64,000 nt of DNA from Amycolatopsis echigonensis (GTDB lineage Bacteria > Actinomycetota > Actinomycetes > Mycobacteriales > Pseudonocardiaceae), in NCBI RefSeq assembly GCF_014174495.1, contig NZ_JACJHR010000010.1, positions 83,069 to 147,068 on the forward strand, in the 5' to 3' direction. Below, in pieces: positions 8,916-16,526 of the stretch. The translations under genes were made by a program, and so were the position numbers. Within the stretch, counting starts at the first letter, position 1; every line of letters begins with the position of its first letter. The notes beneath the pieces are model-generated. The model was not told the origin of the DNA. It made no database searches and worked only from the letters and a program-made list of their open reading frames with translations.

Positions 8916-9566
8916 TCAGCGTTGGCCGTATCCCTTCAGTTTCTCCACCACCTGCTCGATTTCCGTTGGCGGCAACAGAGTCGGAGTACCAGCGGAGCGG
9001 GCCAGCAGCCACACCTGGCAGACCCATTCCAATTGCTGAGCCCGGCTGTACGCGCTCGACAACGAGTCGCCATAGGTGATCGTGCCGTGGTTTGCCAGGA
9101 GGCAGCCTCGGCGGGCGTCCAGGGCTTGCAGCATCGCGTCGGCGAGTTCGGTGGTGCCGTAGGTCGCGTACGGGGCTACTCGGGCCGTGGGGCCGATTGC
9201 CGCGAGCATGTAGTGGATCGGCGGGACTTCGGTGACCAAAGTGGACACTGCGGTGGCGTGCACCGAATGCGTGTGCACGACCGCGTTCACCGGGGCGGAC
9301 TCCGGGTCGGTGGCGCAGGTGTACACGGCCAGGTGCATCGGGAGTTCGCTCGTCGGCTTCAGGGCACCGTCCGCGAGCTTGCCGTCGAGGTCCACGACGG
9401 GGATGTCGGCAGGCGTGAGAGCGGCATAGTCGACACCGGTCGGGGTCACGGCGACCAGGTCGCCTGCCCGCGCTGAAACGTTGCCCGAGGTGCCGACGAC
9501 GAGGCCGTCCGTGGTCAGGCGGCGGGCGTACTCGCAGACTGCGGCACGCTCGTTCTCCAGGATCAT
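8916..9566 (-). CDS. Class II aldolase/adducin family protein (fuculose-phosphate aldolase-like)
   Basis: This 216-residue protein has the class II aldolase features: GTSGNVSAR near residue 27, the catalytic acid in TSELPMH, zinc-binding histidines in VVHTHSVHAT, and a third in LLANHGT. Members cleave 1-phosphorylated ketoses to DHAP plus an aldehyde, or decarboxylate 2-oxo-tetronate 4-phosphates. It is the last gene of the six-gene minus-strand operon, directly after an FGGY kinase, so its substrate is probably that kinase's product. Which substrate cannot be told from sequence. Confidence 0.85.
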   Translation of the reverse strand: MILENERAAVCEYARRLTTDGLVVGTSGNVSARAGDLVAVTPTGVDYAALTPADIPVVDLDGKLADGALKPTSELPMHLAVYTCATDPESAPVNAVVHTHSVHATAVSTLVTEVPPIHYMLAAIGPTARVAPYATYGTTELADAMLQALDARRGCLLANHGTITYGDSLSSAYSRAQQLEWVCQVWLLARSAGTPTLLPPTEIEQVVEKLKGYGQR

Positions 9567-11015
9567 TCACAGCCTCCACAGTCCGCGCGCGGCAGACAGG
9601 GAAGCCTGGTAGTCGGCGTAACCGCGCTCGTAATCAGCCACATTCTCGGGCCGGGCCTCGACTGTTCGCGAGTTCGCGGCCCAGCGATCCCGATCGTACG
9701 GCGTCCCCAGCGCGTCCGCGGCGGTGAGCACGGCACCGCGGGCGCCGACACCGGGATCGCTCGGGATCACGACCGGACGGCCGAGCACGTCGGCGAAAAT
9801 CTGCAGCCATTCGGGCGAGCGGACTCCGCCGCCGCAGGCGTAGAGCTGTCCCGACAGACCGGCTGCTTCGAAGCAATGCCGTGCGGCGTAAGCGATCGAC
9901 TCGCAGAGCGCGCGGACCAAATCGGCCCGGCCGGTTTCCAGACTCAGTCCGGAGAACTGTGCACGCGCTCCGGCATCGACGAAGGGCGCACGTTCGCCCG
10001 ATACCGAAAGGAACGGCAGTGCGCGTACTCCGCGAGCGCCCGGTTTGCTGCTGGCCAGCAGCGGGTCGATTTGCTCGACGCTGATGCCCAGCAGCTCGCA
10101 GACCCAGTCGATACCAGCAGTGCCGACCATCGCGGGCATCGCGTGCAGGTACTCGTGTTCGTCGGGCGTGCACAGGAACATGCCCGCCGGTTCCGCTTCG
10201 GGATCGAAAGCGGGGTCGGTGGTGAGCACCTGGCAGGCAAGCGTGGTCCCGGCGGTGAGGATGCCGTCGCCCGGTTTCCGTACGCCAGCGCCGATCGCAC
10301 TGGCCGGCAGGTCGAACGGTCCCGCGGTGACCGGCAATCCCACTGGCAACCCGAGCAATGCGGCACCGCGCCGGTCGAGCCGGAACACCGACTTCGCCGG
10401 AGCTGGTTTCGCGAAGAGCGACCGGCGATGCCCCAGCCCGCAGGCTTCGATCGCGCCGTCGTCGTAGCTGCGGGTGGCCGGGTTCAGGAACGGCAGCGAC
10501 GCGTCCGAAACGTCGACCGTGATCTCGCCGGTGAGCCGCTGCAACACCGCGTCCACACAGTATCCGGCCACCGCGGCGCGGTCGAGGACCTCGGGCTCAT
10601 GGGTGTCCAAATAGGACATGATGGCCGCGGTGCAGCCGGGGAACATGCCAGAACCGGTGCGGCGGAAGACTTCCGTGGTCACGCCGTCGGCCTGCCATTT
10701 CGCCAGCACGGTGTTCGCCCGGCCGTCGAGCCACGAGATGGCCGGATGCACCGCGTTGCCTGCTTCGTCGCGGAGCCAGAGCCCGTCGCCCTGTCCGGTC
10801 AACGCCAGCGCGGACACCGGCTCGGGCAGCGCGGCCGCGACCTCGCGCACGACCGTCGCGACCGTGCCGGCGACCTGGTCGAGATCCTGCTCGACCCGGC
10901 CGCCCGGAAGGTGGTGCACTTCGGACGGCGTGCACGCGCTCGCGATGGAGCTGCCGTCGTCGTCGAACACCACGGCCTTGGTGAGCGACGTCCCGATGTC
11001 GACCCCGACAATCAC
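9567..11015 (-). CDS. FGGY-family carbohydrate kinase
   Basis: The 482-residue protein has the two-domain FGGY layout: VGVDIGTSLTKAVVFD (phosphate loop 1) at the N-terminus, LALTGQGDGLWL, a central ITAGPFDLPASAIGAG region, and a C-terminal ACGGGVRSPEWLQIFADVLGRPV segment typical of xylulokinase and relatives. It should phosphorylate a sugar, polyol or sugar acid using ATP. Its start overlaps the stop of the dehydrogenase gene upstream (ATGA), and the aldolase gene follows directly. It is a distant paralogue of the kinase at 17855-19294, so the cluster carries two different FGGY activities. Confidence 0.9.
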   Translation of the reverse strand: MIVGVDIGTSLTKAVVFDDDGSSIASACTPSEVHHLPGGRVEQDLDQVAGTVATVVREVAAALPEPVSALALTGQGDGLWLRDEAGNAVHPAISWLDGRANTVLAKWQADGVTTEVFRRTGSGMFPGCTAAIMSYLDTHEPEVLDRAAVAGYCVDAVLQRLTGEITVDVSDASLPFLNPATRSYDDGAIEACGLGHRRSLFAKPAPAKSVFRLDRRGAALLGLPVGLPVTAGPFDLPASAIGAGVRKPGDGILTAGTTLACQVLTTDPAFDPEAEPAGMFLCTPDEHEYLHAMPAMVGTAGIDWVCELLGISVEQIDPLLASSKPGARGVRALPFLSVSGERAPFVDAGARAQFSGLSLETGRADLVRALCESIAYAARHCFEAAGLSGQLYACGGGVRSPEWLQIFADVLGRPVVIPSDPGVGARGAVLTAADALGTPYDRDRWAANSRTVEARPENVADYERGYADYQASLSAARGLWRL

Positions 11016-12091
11016 GGCCGTCGCTCCAGCACCTCGGGATTCGCGACGTTGGCCAGCTGCTCGCCGCGGGCGTACCGGCCGACCTCCGCGGCGACGATCG
11101 CCGCCGCTCGCTCGGCCGTCTGCCTGCTCGCGCCGGCGAGATGCGGCGTCGCGATCACGTTGGGCGCATCGCGCAGCGCCCAGTCCGCCGGCGGCGGCTC
11201 GACGTCGTACACGTCGAGGGCGAGCGCGCCGAGCCGACCGGAGCGCAGGGCCTCGGGCAGTGGCGCGTAGTCGAGCAGGCCGCCGCGAGCAGTGTTCACG
11301 AGGACCGCACCCTCCGGCAGGAGAGCGAGTTTGCTCGCGTCGATGAGGTGCCGGGTTTCTTCGGTGAGCCGCGCGTGCAAGCTCACGACTCGGCTCTGCC
11401 GGAGCAGCTCGTCAAGCTCGACGAGCCGCGCGCCATCGGCTGCTACCGCGGCACGGTCGGCATAAGGGTCAGCCACCAGGACGTTCGCCCCGAACGCGAC
11501 GAGCACCTTGGTGACCCGGGACCCGATCGCGCCGTACCCGACGAGTCCGACCGTGGTGCCGTCCAGCTCCAGTCCGGCCTGGTCGTAGGCGTAGTAGTCG
11601 CCGCGCCAGGTTCCGGCGAGCAGTTCGGCCGAGGAAGTCGAGATCCGCCGCATCGCGGCGAGGATCATGCCTACGGCGAACTCGGCCGCCGCGCCCGCGT
11701 TGCGTCCCGGCGCGTAGGTGACGGCGACTCCTGCCTCGGTGGCGGCAGTCAGGTCGACGTTCACCGGCCCGCCCCGGCACACCGACACGAGCTTGAGCGC
11801 CGGCGCGGCGGCGAAGACCTTCTTGGTGAACGGAGCCATCTGCGTGACGACGGCCTCGGCACCGGCGAGTGCCTCGATCACCTGGTCCTCGGTACCGCTG
11901 GCCTCCAGCACGTTGCCGACCGGCCCGAACGGCTCGACCGGCCACGGCAGCGTCAGCTCGGCGACCTCGTGGTCGCCGCCGAGCTCCGCGCGGACGGCTC
12001 CGGCCAGCAGGCCGGGGCTGACGAAGTGGTCTCCCGCAGCGAGAATGTGCAACTCTGCTCCCTCACTCGCTCTGTGCCGATTGTGCGCCAC
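11012..12091 (-). CDS. D-isomer-specific 2-hydroxyacid dehydrogenase family protein
   Basis: The 359-residue NAD(P)-dependent oxidoreductase has the Rossmann motif GLVGYGAIG, the substrate Arg in NTARGG, the Glu in DVYDVEPPP and the catalytic His in IATPHLAGAS. The family oxidises or reduces 2-hydroxy acids, including phosphorylated ones such as 3-phosphoglycerate and 4-phosphoerythronate. GTG 12091 is given as the start; a TTG at 12052 with GGGAG upstream is an alternative. It is the fourth gene of the operon, between RpiB and an FGGY kinase. This suggests that the pathway includes a sugar-acid step. Confidence 0.85.
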   Translation of the reverse strand: MAHNRHRASEGAELHILAAGDHFVSPGLLAGAVRAELGGDHEVAELTLPWPVEPFGPVGNVLEASGTEDQVIEALAGAEAVVTQMAPFTKKVFAAAPALKLVSVCRGGPVNVDLTAATEAGVAVTYAPGRNAGAAAEFAVGMILAAMRRISTSSAELLAGTWRGDYYAYDQAGLELDGTTVGLVGYGAIGSRVTKVLVAFGANVLVADPYADRAAVAADGARLVELDELLRQSRVVSLHARLTEETRHLIDASKLALLPEGAVLVNTARGGLLDYAPLPEALRSGRLGALALDVYDVEPPPADWALRDAPNVIATPHLAGASRQTAERAAAIVAAEVGRYARGEQLANVANPEVLERRP

Positions 12092-12106
12092 GACGGACGC
12101 CTTTGG

Positions 12107-12562
12107 TCAGTGGGCGTTCTCGTACTCGGTGATGTGCGCGACCTTGGTCGCGCTCGCCGACGCCGGGTCGAAGCGGTACCCGACCCATTCGGCCACGATC
12201 TTCTTCGCCACCTCAGGGCCGATCGCACGCGCCCCGAACGTGATCACCTGGCAGTCGTTCGATTTGATCGACCGCTCGGCGGAGTACGAATCGTGCGCGA
12301 CCGTCGCCCGCACACCGGGCACCTTGTTCGCCGAGATCGCCATGCCGATACCGGTGCCGCAGACCAGGACGCCGCGGTCCGCCTCGCCGCGAGCGATCGC
12401 TTCCGCCGCGGCGAGCCCCAGCAACGGGTACGCCCGGTCATCCGCCGCGTCCGGCACGCCGAGGTCGGTCACCTCGGTGACTCGTTCGTCGGCCCGCAGC
12501 AGGTCACGCAGCTGATTCTTCAGTTCGACCCCGGCGTTGTCCGCCGCCACCACGATGCGCAT
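12107..12562 (-). CDS. RpiB/LacAB-type sugar-phosphate isomerase
   Basis: The 151-residue protein has the RpiB active site: Cys68 in VLVCGTGIGMAISANK and His90 in VAHDSYSAERS. The usual DHAG motif reads DNAG (Asn9), unlike classical ribose-5-phosphate isomerase B. The SAERSIKSND and FDPASASATKV segments resemble isomerases of tetritol pathways (erythrulose 4-phosphate to erythrose 4-phosphate), as I recall them. The start overlaps the DhaKL stop by one base. Being next to a DhaK-type kinase supports a tetrulose-phosphate substrate, but ribose 5-phosphate or an allose/galactose phosphate cannot be excluded. Confidence 0.8.
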   Translation of the reverse strand: MRIVVAADNAGVELKNQLRDLLRADERVTEVTDLGVPDAADDRAYPLLGLAAAEAIARGEADRGVLVCGTGIGMAISANKVPGVRATVAHDSYSAERSIKSNDCQVITFGARAIGPEVAKKIVAEWVGYRFDPASASATKVAHITEYENAH

Positions 12563-14247
12563 CAGTCCGCGCTCCTTTCCAGCTCCTCGCCGACAGCCGT
12601 GACCAGCAGCGAGAACGACACCGCACCCGGGTCGGAATGACCCTCGCTCCGTTGCGCGAGCCGCGCCGCGCGTCCCTTCGCCGGACGCAAATGCGCAGTC
12701 TCCTGCGCGGCTACGACCGCGGCTCCAGCGGCCTTCCGCCATGCCTGCACTACGTCCGAACCCGCCTGCTCCCGCAGCGTGGCCCGGAACGGCTCGATCG
12801 CGTCGAGCATCGTCTTGTCGCCCAGTTCGGCCTTGCCCAGCTCGCAGAACGCGCGAACCGCACCGTCAACCGCGTCGGCGAGCATCGCGGTGGTGATGTC
12901 CTCGGCTGCGGCACCGCTCAGCCCGGCACCGGTTTCCGCCAGCAGTACGCCGTACAGCGCGCCCGAAGCACCACCCGCCGCGTCAGCGAACGCCGTCCCG
13001 GCAGCCAGCAGCGCACCGGAGACAGTTTCCGGTTCACGCCGCGCGGCCGCGACGGCGGCGCGCATCCCGCGGGTCATGCCGAGCCCGTGGTCTCCGTCCG
13101 CGGCTACCGCGTCGAGCCTGCCCAGCTCCGCCTCGTTTTCCTCGATGCTGCGCAGGGCCGCGGTGAGAACCCGGTCGACGACGCTGGTCCCCGGAGCCTC
13201 CTCGGTCAGCAGTTCGTCCACTGTGGACTCGAGAGCGACCGTGGTCAGCTCGGCGCCGGTGGTGCGGTAACCCGGGGTGTCGCACGGCGCGGCGTACAGC
13301 TCGGCCAATTCGTCGTCCAGCACCAGGATCGACAGCGAAACCCCGGCCATGTCGAGCGACGTGACGAACTCCCCGACCTCGGAATGCACTGGGCTGAGCC
13401 CGGCCTGCGCCAGCCGTTCGTGCACGCGGGTGTAGGTGACGAACATTTCCTCGTACTTGGTGCGGCCGAGCCCGTTCACCAGCACGACCACCCGGCCGTC
13501 CCCCTCCGGCAGCTCCGGCAGGAGACCGTCGACCAGTTCGTCCGCCAACTCCGCCGCGGACAACCGGCCCACCGTGCGCACGCCCGGTTCACCGTGAATT
13601 CCGAGGCCCAGCTCCATTTCCTGGTCCGCGACAGTGAACAGGGGCGCGTCCGCACCAGGCAGCGTGCAGCCGCCGAACGCGACACCGAACGTCCGCGTGC
13701 GAGCGTTCGCCTTCGCCGCGACCTCGTGCACCTCGTCGAGGTTGTAACCGCGCTCCGCCGCCGCCCCCGCGATCTTGAAGACCAGGAAGTCGCCCGCGAC
13801 GCCGCGGCGCCGCTCCGGTTCGGTCGCCGGGCCGCTCGCGATGTCGTCGGTGACCAGGATGGTGCGGCTGGGGATGCCTTCGGCGGCGAGCCTGCGGGCC
13901 GCGAGTCCGAAGTGGAGCACGTCGCCTTGGTAATTGCCGAAGCCGAAGAGGACCCCGGCTCCATTGTCCGCGGCCCGCGCCGTGCGGTAGACCTGCTCGG
14001 CACTCGGGCTCGTGAACACATCGCCGACGACCGCGCCGTCCGCCAGGCCAGGCCCGACGAGGCCCGCGAACGCCGGGTAGTGGCCGCACCCGCCGCCGAT
14101 CACGACCGCGACCTTCGGGTTCGCCGGAGCGTCGCGGCGAACGACGCCGTAAGCATCCGGCACCTTCTGGACCGTGCGGCCGTACGCGGTGACGAACCCG
14201 TCCAGCCATTGCCGCTTGAACGTGTCCGGAGAACCCAAGGTGGTCAT
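12562..14247 (-). CDS. Dihydroxyacetone kinase family protein (DhaK-DhaL fusion)
   Basis: The 561-residue product joins a DhaK domain (about 1-330, with IGGGCGHYPAF, FTSPSAEQVY, GNYQGDVLHF and the GIHGEPGV histidine) to a DhaL ATP-binding domain (about 360-561, with AADGDHGLGMTRGM). Fusions of this kind use ATP and phosphorylate dihydroxyacetone, glyceraldehyde or erythrulose. The adjacent RpiB-type isomerase makes D- or L-erythrulose kinase plausible. It lies 3 bases after the HAD gene, so it belongs to the same operon. Confidence 0.9.
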   Translation of the reverse strand: MTTLGSPDTFKRQWLDGFVTAYGRTVQKVPDAYGVVRRDAPANPKVAVVIGGGCGHYPAFAGLVGPGLADGAVVGDVFTSPSAEQVYRTARAADNGAGVLFGFGNYQGDVLHFGLAARRLAAEGIPSRTILVTDDIASGPATEPERRRGVAGDFLVFKIAGAAAERGYNLDEVHEVAAKANARTRTFGVAFGGCTLPGADAPLFTVADQEMELGLGIHGEPGVRTVGRLSAAELADELVDGLLPELPEGDGRVVVLVNGLGRTKYEEMFVTYTRVHERLAQAGLSPVHSEVGEFVTSLDMAGVSLSILVLDDELAELYAAPCDTPGYRTTGAELTTVALESTVDELLTEEAPGTSVVDRVLTAALRSIEENEAELGRLDAVAADGDHGLGMTRGMRAAVAAARREPETVSGALLAAGTAFADAAGGASGALYGVLLAETGAGLSGAAAEDITTAMLADAVDGAVRAFCELGKAELGDKTMLDAIEPFRATLREQAGSDVVQAWRKAAGAAVVAAQETAHLRPAKGRAARLAQRSEGHSDPGAVSFSLLVTAVGEELERSAD

Positions 14248-14250
14248 GAT

Positions 14251-14934
14251 TCAGTCCCTCGCAGCCACCGGCTCGCCGGCCAGATAGGCCAGGAGCTTCA
14301 GTCGGACGTCGTCATTGCTCTCGGCCACCGCGCTGGCCAGTTGCAGCGCGTCCGGCTTCGGCGGGTACGTCGGGTTGGGCAGCGCGATCACGGTGAGCCC
14401 GGCCGCGGCCGCCGCCCGGATGCCGTTGCTGGAGTCCTCGACCCCGAGGCATTCGCTGCCCGATTTGCCGAGCCGGGCCGCCGCCTCCAGGTACACGTCC
14501 GGGTTCGGCTTGCCCCGCGCGACCTCGGCACTGGACACCGTCGCGGTGAACTCACCGGTGAGCTGGTGCTTTTCGAGCACCGCGTCGATCACCCGGCGGG
14601 CCGCCGACGACGCGAGCGCGACCGGGACCCGTTCGCTGACCTCGCGCACCATCGCGCCCGCGCCGGGGAGCAACGGCGCTTCGCCCGCGTCGATCGAGGC
14701 GATCATGCCGTCGACCACCGCGCGTTCCACCTCGTCCGCCTGGTCCGGCACCCCGCACCGGCGGGCGAGATAGCCAGCCCATTCGGGGGCGCTCATGCCC
14801 TGCACCGAGGCCGTGTCCTCCGCCGTCCACTCGACCTGGTGGCGAGCGGCGAAAGCGACCCAGTTCTCCTCCCAGAGGTGTTCACTTTCCACTAGGACAC
14901 CGTCGAGGTCGAACACCACCGCGTCGAGCGTCAT
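14251..14934 (-). CDS. HAD-superfamily sugar phosphatase / phosphoglucomutase-like protein
   Basis: The 227-residue protein has VVFDLDGVLVESE (nucleophile and general acid Asp), a helical cap domain, LASSAARRV, KPNPDVYLEAA and LGVEDSSNGIRAAAAAG. This is the beta-phosphoglucomutase-like subgroup that dephosphorylates sugar and polyol phosphates. It is the first gene of the minus-strand operon, 102 bases from the divergent plus-strand operon. It may remove toxic or dead-end phosphates, but its substrate is not shown by sequence. Confidence 0.85.
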   Translation of the reverse strand: MTLDAVVFDLDGVLVESEHLWEENWVAFAARHQVEWTAEDTASVQGMSAPEWAGYLARRCGVPDQADEVERAVVDGMIASIDAGEAPLLPGAGAMVREVSERVPVALASSAARRVIDAVLEKHQLTGEFTATVSSAEVARGKPNPDVYLEAAARLGKSGSECLGVEDSSNGIRAAAAAGLTVIALPNPTYPPKPDALQLASAVAESNDDVRLKLLAYLAGEPVAARD

Positions 14935-14964
14935 CCACCAGATCCCTTCAGAGAGCGAGCCCGT

Positions 14965-15023
14965 TTCACACGAGCAATGTTAAGTTAACAGCGACGATGA
15001 GAAGTTCGCAAGGGTGTTCACAC
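14965..15023. promoter_or_regulatory. Divergent operator region of the carbohydrate cluster
   Basis: This stretch between the two operons holds TTCACAC at 14965-14971 and again at 15017-15023, and a 13-bp palindrome TGTTAAGTTAACA at 14978-14990. The same TTCACAC heptamer recurs at 16480-16486 before the MFS gene. These are good candidates for binding by the DeoR regulator encoded in the cluster; the link is inferred. Confidence 0.5.
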
Positions 15024-15036
15024 AAGGAGGGCACGA

Positions 15037-15648
15037 GTGGGCGCACGGCTGCTGCTGGCCAGGCACGGGCAGACCGAATGGCACGCGGAGAACCGCTACG
15101 CGGGCACCAGCGAGGTAGCGCTGACCGAGGAGGGGATCCGGCAGGCGGAGGCGCTGGCCGCGTACGCCCGTCGGGTGAAACCGGACGCGCTGTTCTGTTC
15201 GCCGCAGCGACGCGCCCGGCGCACGATCGAACCGGCGGCCGAGGCACTGGAACTGGTCCCGGAAATCGTTCCTGACCTGCGGGAAACCCATTTCGGAATC
15301 GCAGAGGGCCGCACCCGCGACGAGGTGCGCGAGACTGATCCCGAGGCGGTCGAACGCTTCCTCGCCGATCCGATCTCCGGCGCGTTCCCCGGTGCCGACG
15401 ATCCGGCCGAAGCGGCCGAGCGCGGGGCTCGCGCGATCCGGGCCATCGCCGCCGCGACCAGCGGAACGGCCCTGGTCGTCGCACACAACACGCTGCTGCG
15501 GCTCACGCTCTGCCAGCTGCTCGGCATCCCGCTGTCCCGCTACCGCAGCGTGTTTCCCCGCCTGGACAACGCGGCCGTCACCGAACTGGAGGTGAGCGGT
15601 GACCGAACTGCCCTGGTGCGCTTCAACCTCCCAGTGGAACCGCGATAA
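15037..15648 (+). CDS. Histidine phosphatase family protein
   Basis: The 203-residue protein has the phosphoglycerate-mutase/phosphatase motif LLLARHGQTEWH with its phospho-accepting His, CSPQRRARRT, and the second catalytic His in LVVAHNTLLRL. GTG 15037 follows an AAGGAGGG ribosome site. It opens the plus-strand half of the sugar cluster. A role in dephosphorylating a pathway intermediate is likely, alongside the HAD enzyme of the opposite operon. Cofactor-dependent mutase activity is less likely at this length. Confidence 0.85.
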   Translation: MGARLLLARHGQTEWHAENRYAGTSEVALTEEGIRQAEALAAYARRVKPDALFCSPQRRARRTIEPAAEALELVPEIVPDLRETHFGIAEGRTRDEVRETDPEAVERFLADPISGAFPGADDPAEAAERGARAIRAIAAATSGTALVVAHNTLLRLTLCQLLGIPLSRYRSVFPRLDNAAVTELEVSGDRTALVRFNLPVEPR

Positions 15649-15655
15649 TCACGGC

Positions 15656-16450
15656 ATGTCGAGCGAAAAGCCTGCCGCCCACCCCCGCGAGAACCGTCAG
15701 CAGCGGCTGACCGACCACGTGTTCCAGCAGGGTTCGGCGACCATCGGCGAGCTCGTCGACCTGCTCGGCGTCAGCATGATGACGGTGCACCGGGACATCG
15801 ACGAACTGTCCCGGCGCGGCCTGGTCCGGAAGTACCGCGGCGGAGTCTCGGCGATGCCGTCGACGGTGTTCGAGAGCAACGCCGAATACCGGATGAACGC
15901 GCACGTCGACGCCAAACGGGTGATCGCGATGCACGCGGTGGAACAGGTCGAACCGGGCATGTCGGTGCTGCTCGACGATTCCACGAGCGCGCTCGCGCTG
16001 GCCAGGCTCCTGGTCGACGTGACGCCGCTGACCGTGGCCACGAACTACCTCGCCGCGATCGACGTGCTGAAGAACGTGCACGAACTGCGGCTGATCTGCA
16101 TCGGCGGCGACTACTCGTCCACCCACGATTCGTTCCTCGGCATGCAGAGCATCGAGTCGATCGAGCGGCTCTCGGTGGACATCGCGTTCGTGTCCACCTC
16201 GGCGATGAGCGCTTCGATGACCTTCCACCAGGAGCCCGAGATCGTGATGATCAAACGGGCCATGCTGGCCAGCGCGCGGCACAAGGTGCTGCTGATGGAC
16301 CACAGCAAGATGAAGCGCACGGCACTGCACCGGCTCGCGCCGCTGGACGACTACGACCTGCTCATCGTGGACGAGGACGTCGATCCGCACTACGTCGACG
16401 AGCTGCGCAGCCGGGTCGAGGTGCAGGTCGCCGAAGACCCTGAGAACTGA
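15656..16450 (+). CDS. DeoR family transcriptional regulator
   Basis: The 264-residue protein has an N-terminal DeoR helix-turn-helix (RQQRLTDHVFQQGSATIGELVDLLGVSMMTVHRDIDEL... about residues 12-65). The DeoR C-terminal sugar-phosphate sensor follows, with DDSTSALALARLL, GGDYSSTHDSFLG and LLMDHSKMKRTAL. ATG 15656 is preferred to an in-frame GTG 57 bases upstream, because homology starts at the HTH and the upstream part lies inside the phosphatase gene. It likely represses both operons of the cluster and is released by a phosphorylated intermediate. Confidence 0.9.
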   Translation: MSSEKPAAHPRENRQQRLTDHVFQQGSATIGELVDLLGVSMMTVHRDIDELSRRGLVRKYRGGVSAMPSTVFESNAEYRMNAHVDAKRVIAMHAVEQVEPGMSVLLDDSTSALALARLLVDVTPLTVATNYLAAIDVLKNVHELRLICIGGDYSSTHDSFLGMQSIESIERLSVDIAFVSTSAMSASMTFHQEPEIVMIKRAMLASARHKVLLMDHSKMKRTALHRLAPLDDYDLLIVDEDVDPHYVDELRSRVEVQVAEDPEN

Positions 16451-16479
16451 TCGACTTAATAACACTCTTGCGTGCGAAG

Positions 16480-16486
16480 TTCACAC
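16480..16486 (+). promoter_or_regulatory. Third TTCACAC site, upstream of the MFS transporter
   Basis: This heptamer matches the two in the divergent region at 14965 and 15017 and lies 40 bases before the transporter ATG. It is a candidate second binding region for the DeoR regulator. Confidence 0.4.
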
Positions 16487-16526
16487 GGTCCATGATACGT
16501 TCGATCTCGACGTCATGGAGGCGTGT

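Noticed and set aside
12637..14895. A plus-strand open frame of about 752 codons opposite the DhaKL and HAD genes
   Set aside because: It covers two well-supported genes on the other strand and their junction, and has no recognisable domain.
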